Under the pieces are notes generated by a model that searched no databases, was not told the DNA's origin, and saw only the letters and a program-made list of their open reading frames with translations. Made by a program: the position numbers and the translations under genes. From Gammaproteobacteria bacterium (GTDB lineage: Bacteria > Pseudomonadota > Gammaproteobacteria > GCA-001735895), in contig QNFD01000124.1 in assembly GCA_003645435.1 (NCBI GenBank), positions 1-7,545 on the forward strand: a stretch of DNA of 7,545 nt, given 5' to 3'. Within the stretch, counting starts at the first letter, position 1, and each line of letters opens with the position of its first letter. Positions 6,193-7,545 of this stretch are shown here, in pieces.

Positions 6193-6952
6193 AACCCACT
6201 ACCCTGTCCCTGCTTCCTGCGGTATCACCGGAATTGCGGGTACCTAACAATTCGACATCGAGTAAGCCGATATGCTCGCTAGACATCAGGCCATTGACTG
6301 CTTTAGCACCACAGGCCTGTTCACCCGACAAGTCGCTCGATTTTTGCAATATACGATCGCAGGTCGAAGCGTCGATTTGCCTGGCTGCCTCGTAGGAATG
6401 GAAATGGGATAAATCGGTGCTGATAACGATTAGCGTTTCTTCCCCACCCCAGAGCTCATCGATTACTGCAGCTACCGTTTTTGCATCACAGTTGCCAACA
6501 ACGACCGGTACCAGGGTAAATTGTTGCAGAACCGCCTGCAGGAAGGGCAATTGCACCTCCAGACTATGTTCCTCGCGATGCGCTTCGTCGGAAACGATCA
6601 CAGCGGGCATGGACGAAATCTGCTCAATCGCCCTCGTGTCGAGATTTATTTCACCAAGCGGTGTTGAAAATGTATCCACCGATGGCACCGCCATACCGTC
6701 CAGGTAAACCCTGTGGGCAGGACCGAGTAGTACCACGCGATGGATTTCATCTTGATACGATTCAAGGCTACGGTAAGCAATAGCAGCGGTAGAACCGGAA
6801 TAAACGTATCCCGCATGCGGTACGATTAGTACCTTGGGCCTCGCCGAGGATGGCAGTGGCGACTGCTCTATAAACCGGCTCACCTGGTGTTGCAGGGCAG
6901 CAGCTTGTGCCTCGTAAAAATAGCCGGCAACGGCGGCTTTGCGTGTGCTCAT
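6170..6952 (-). CDS. AmmeMemoRadiSam system protein B (MEMO family)
   Basis: A 260-residue MEMO-like protein, related to extradiol-type and LigB-like dioxygenase folds. Motifs are AAVAGYFY at the N-terminus (6-13), VPHAGYVYSG (44-53, His46), LLGPAHRVY (75-83, His80), EEHSLEVQLPFL (127-138), VISTDLSHF (176-184) and ACGAKAVNGL (213-222, Cys214). His46, His80 and Cys214 match the positions said to bind metal in human MEMO1. The frame is open upstream to an ATG at 7108, but I chose the ATG at 6952 because family homology begins right there (MSTRKAAVAGYFY). The longer form would also run through the divergent promoter region and into the radical SAM gene. It is the first gene of a two-gene minus-strand operon and overlaps the AMMECR1-like gene. 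Whether the bacterial protein is an oxygenase, a metal chaperone or something else is unknown. Confidence 0.93.
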   Translation of the reverse strand: MSTRKAAVAGYFYEAQAAALQHQVSRFIEQSPLPSSARPKVLIVPHAGYVYSGSTAAIAYRSLESYQDEIHRVVLLGPAHRVYLDGMAVPSVDTFSTPLGEINLDTRAIEQISSMPAVIVSDEAHREEHSLEVQLPFLQAVLQQFTLVPVVVGNCDAKTVAAVIDELWGGEETLIVISTDLSHFHSYEAARQIDASTCDRILQKSSDLSGEQACGAKAVNGLMSSEHIGLLDVELLGTRNSGDTAGSRDRVVGYGAFILH

Positions 6953-6969
6953 GCTATCTGCTCGCTGGG

Positions 6970-6982
6970 TTAACCTGGTTAA
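6970..6982. repeat. Perfect 13-bp palindrome TTAACC-T-GGTTAA
   Basis: Perfect 6-bp inverted arms (6970-6975 and 6977-6982) flank one central base. The element covers the predicted transcription start of the MEMO-like gene, a classic repressor position. The first ten bases, TTAACCTGGT, recur exactly at 5513-5522 beyond the other end of the same operon. Confidence 0.4.
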
Positions 6983-6984
6983 AT

Positions 6985-7015
6985 ATAATATCCATTGTTG
7001 ATATATGGTTATTAT
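6985..7015. repeat. 11-bp inverted repeat centred in the divergent spacer
   Basis: The arms ATAATATCCAT (6985-6995) and ATGGTTATTAT (7005-7015) match as inverted copies at 10 of 11 positions and are separated by 9 bp, giving a centre-to-centre distance of 20 bp. Each arm contains the TATTAT -10 candidate of the outward-facing promoter. It may be an operator for a dimeric regulator acting on both directions, or merely symmetric promoter elements. Confidence 0.45.
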
Positions 7016-7032
7016 GCCCATATTTACAAGCC

Positions 7033-7545
7033 ATGGACGATACCATTGTTTCAACACGATACTGGCACAAGATGGAAGACGGTCGCCTGCAATGCGATCT
7101 TTGCCCACGCCACTGCCATCTGAAAGAGGGCCAACGCGGCCTTTGTTACGTGCGTCAGCGTCTGGATGATGAAGTCAAATTGGTCAGCTATGGACGTTCC
7201 AGCGGTTTCTGCATCGATCCGATCGAAAAGAAACCGCTCAATCATTTTTATCCCGGTAGTTCGGTATTATCGTTTGGGACCGCCGGTTGCAACCTGGCCT
7301 GTAAGTTTTGCCAGAACTGGGATATGAGCAAATCACGAGAGATGGATACCCTTGCAGATCGCGCTTCACCGGAGAAACTGGCGCAAGTCTGTGAAGAAAT
7401 GTCATGCCGCAGTATTGCCTACACCTACAACGATCCGGTCATATTTCTCGAATATGCGGTAGATGTCGCTCAGGCCTGTCGTGAGCGTAACATCAAGTCC
7501 GTGGCGGTCACTGCTGGCTATATCGATCCAGAGCCCCGCATCGAA
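7033..7545 (+). CDS. AmmeMemoRadiSam system radical SAM enzyme (3' partial)
   Basis: 171 residues are visible and the frame runs off the window end without a stop. The radical SAM cluster motif CNLACKFC gives Cys86, Cys90 and Cys93 (CxxxCxxC), which hold the 4Fe-4S cluster that cleaves S-adenosylmethionine. GTAG (82-85) precedes it and QNWD (94-97) follows, as in pyruvate formate-lyase-activating-like enzymes. An N-terminal set, CDLCPRHC (21-28) with Cys38, is a second cysteine group common in this branch and may bind another cluster or metal. Further conserved stretches are IEKKPLNHFYPG (64-75), AYTYNDP (129-135) and VTAGY (159-163). The ATG at 7033 is chosen because family similarity starts within ten residues (RYWHKM). 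The Shine-Dalgarno is weak. The gene is divergent from the MEMO and AMMECR1-like genes, with which it forms the known triad. The joint reaction is unknown to me. Confidence 0.94.
   Translation, partial: MDDTIVSTRYWHKMEDGRLQCDLCPRHCHLKEGQRGLCYVRQRLDDEVKLVSYGRSSGFCIDPIEKKPLNHFYPGSSVLSFGTAGCNLACKFCQNWDMSKSREMDTLADRASPEKLAQVCEEMSCRSIAYTYNDPVIFLEYAVDVAQACRERNIKSVAVTAGYIDPEPRIE

Larger units (their letters stand above)
6953..7032. promoter_or_regulatory. Divergent promoter region of the AmmeMemoRadiSam locus
   Basis: This 80-bp AT-rich spacer separates the MEMO-like gene (leftward) from the radical SAM gene (rightward). TATTAT (5 of 6 matches to the -10 consensus) occurs on the plus strand at 7010-7015 and on the minus strand at 6990-6985, so outward starts near 7022 and 6978 would leave leaders of about 11 and 26 bases. 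The -35 regions are poor in both directions, which suits activator-dependent promoters. Two inverted repeats, listed separately, sit on these elements. Confidence 0.5.

Noticed and set aside
5834..6247. Plus-strand 137-residue reading frame
   Set aside because: It lies opposite the AMMECR1-like gene, is rich in Ser/Arg/Ala of no recognisable family, and is a shadow of the real minus-strand gene.
6953..7108. Upstream extension of the MEMO-like frame to an ATG at 7108
   Set aside because: The extra 52 residues match nothing in the family, cross the divergent promoter region and overlap the radical SAM gene. Family similarity starts at the ATG at 6952.

Overview
The window looks like chromosomal DNA of a gammaproteobacterium. 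The best clue is a YggX-family protein, a family largely confined to gamma- and betaproteobacteria. Base composition is balanced, coding density is high, and I see no insertion sequence, phage gene, CRISPR array, tRNA or rRNA. Both edges cut through genes: an ATP-grasp ligase on the left (5' end missing) and a radical SAM enzyme on the right (3' end missing). No species call is possible from the sequence alone.

Layout. (1) 1-1146, plus strand: C-terminal part of an ATP-grasp ligase with an L-amino-acid-ligase-like C-terminal domain. It converges on yggX (1148-1432, minus strand), with one base between the stop codons. (2) 1433-1774: AT-rich intergenic stretch with promoter-like boxes for both directions, a 14-bp perfect palindrome and an 8-bp direct repeat with a 20-bp period. 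(3) 1775-4898, plus strand: a tightly packed three-gene operon encoding a PP2C phosphatase, a membrane-anchored Ser/Thr kinase, and a 90-residue single-pass membrane protein whose N-terminus resembles that of the kinase. Gaps are 1 and 0 bases. (4) 4984-5508, plus strand: a DUF2478-family protein. (5) 5608-7545: all three parts of the AmmeMemoRadiSam system. The AMMECR1-like and MEMO-like genes overlap by 23 bp on the minus strand, and the radical SAM gene is transcribed divergently from an 80-bp spacer rich in inverted repeats.

How the genes may work together. The phosphatase and kinase form an opposing pair for reversible Ser/Thr phosphorylation. The kinase has a probable extracytoplasmic region with TPR-like helices instead of PASTA repeats, and an acidic Thr-rich linker that may become a phosphopeptide docking site. 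The AmmeMemoRadiSam genes co-occur widely in bacteria and archaea, but to my knowledge their joint reaction is not settled. The symmetric sequences between MEMO and the radical SAM gene suggest that both arms are controlled from one site. YggX and the ATP-grasp protein have no evident link to either system.

The least-described material is the AmmeMemoRadiSam locus with its candidate operators, and the kinase operon with its small membrane partner.
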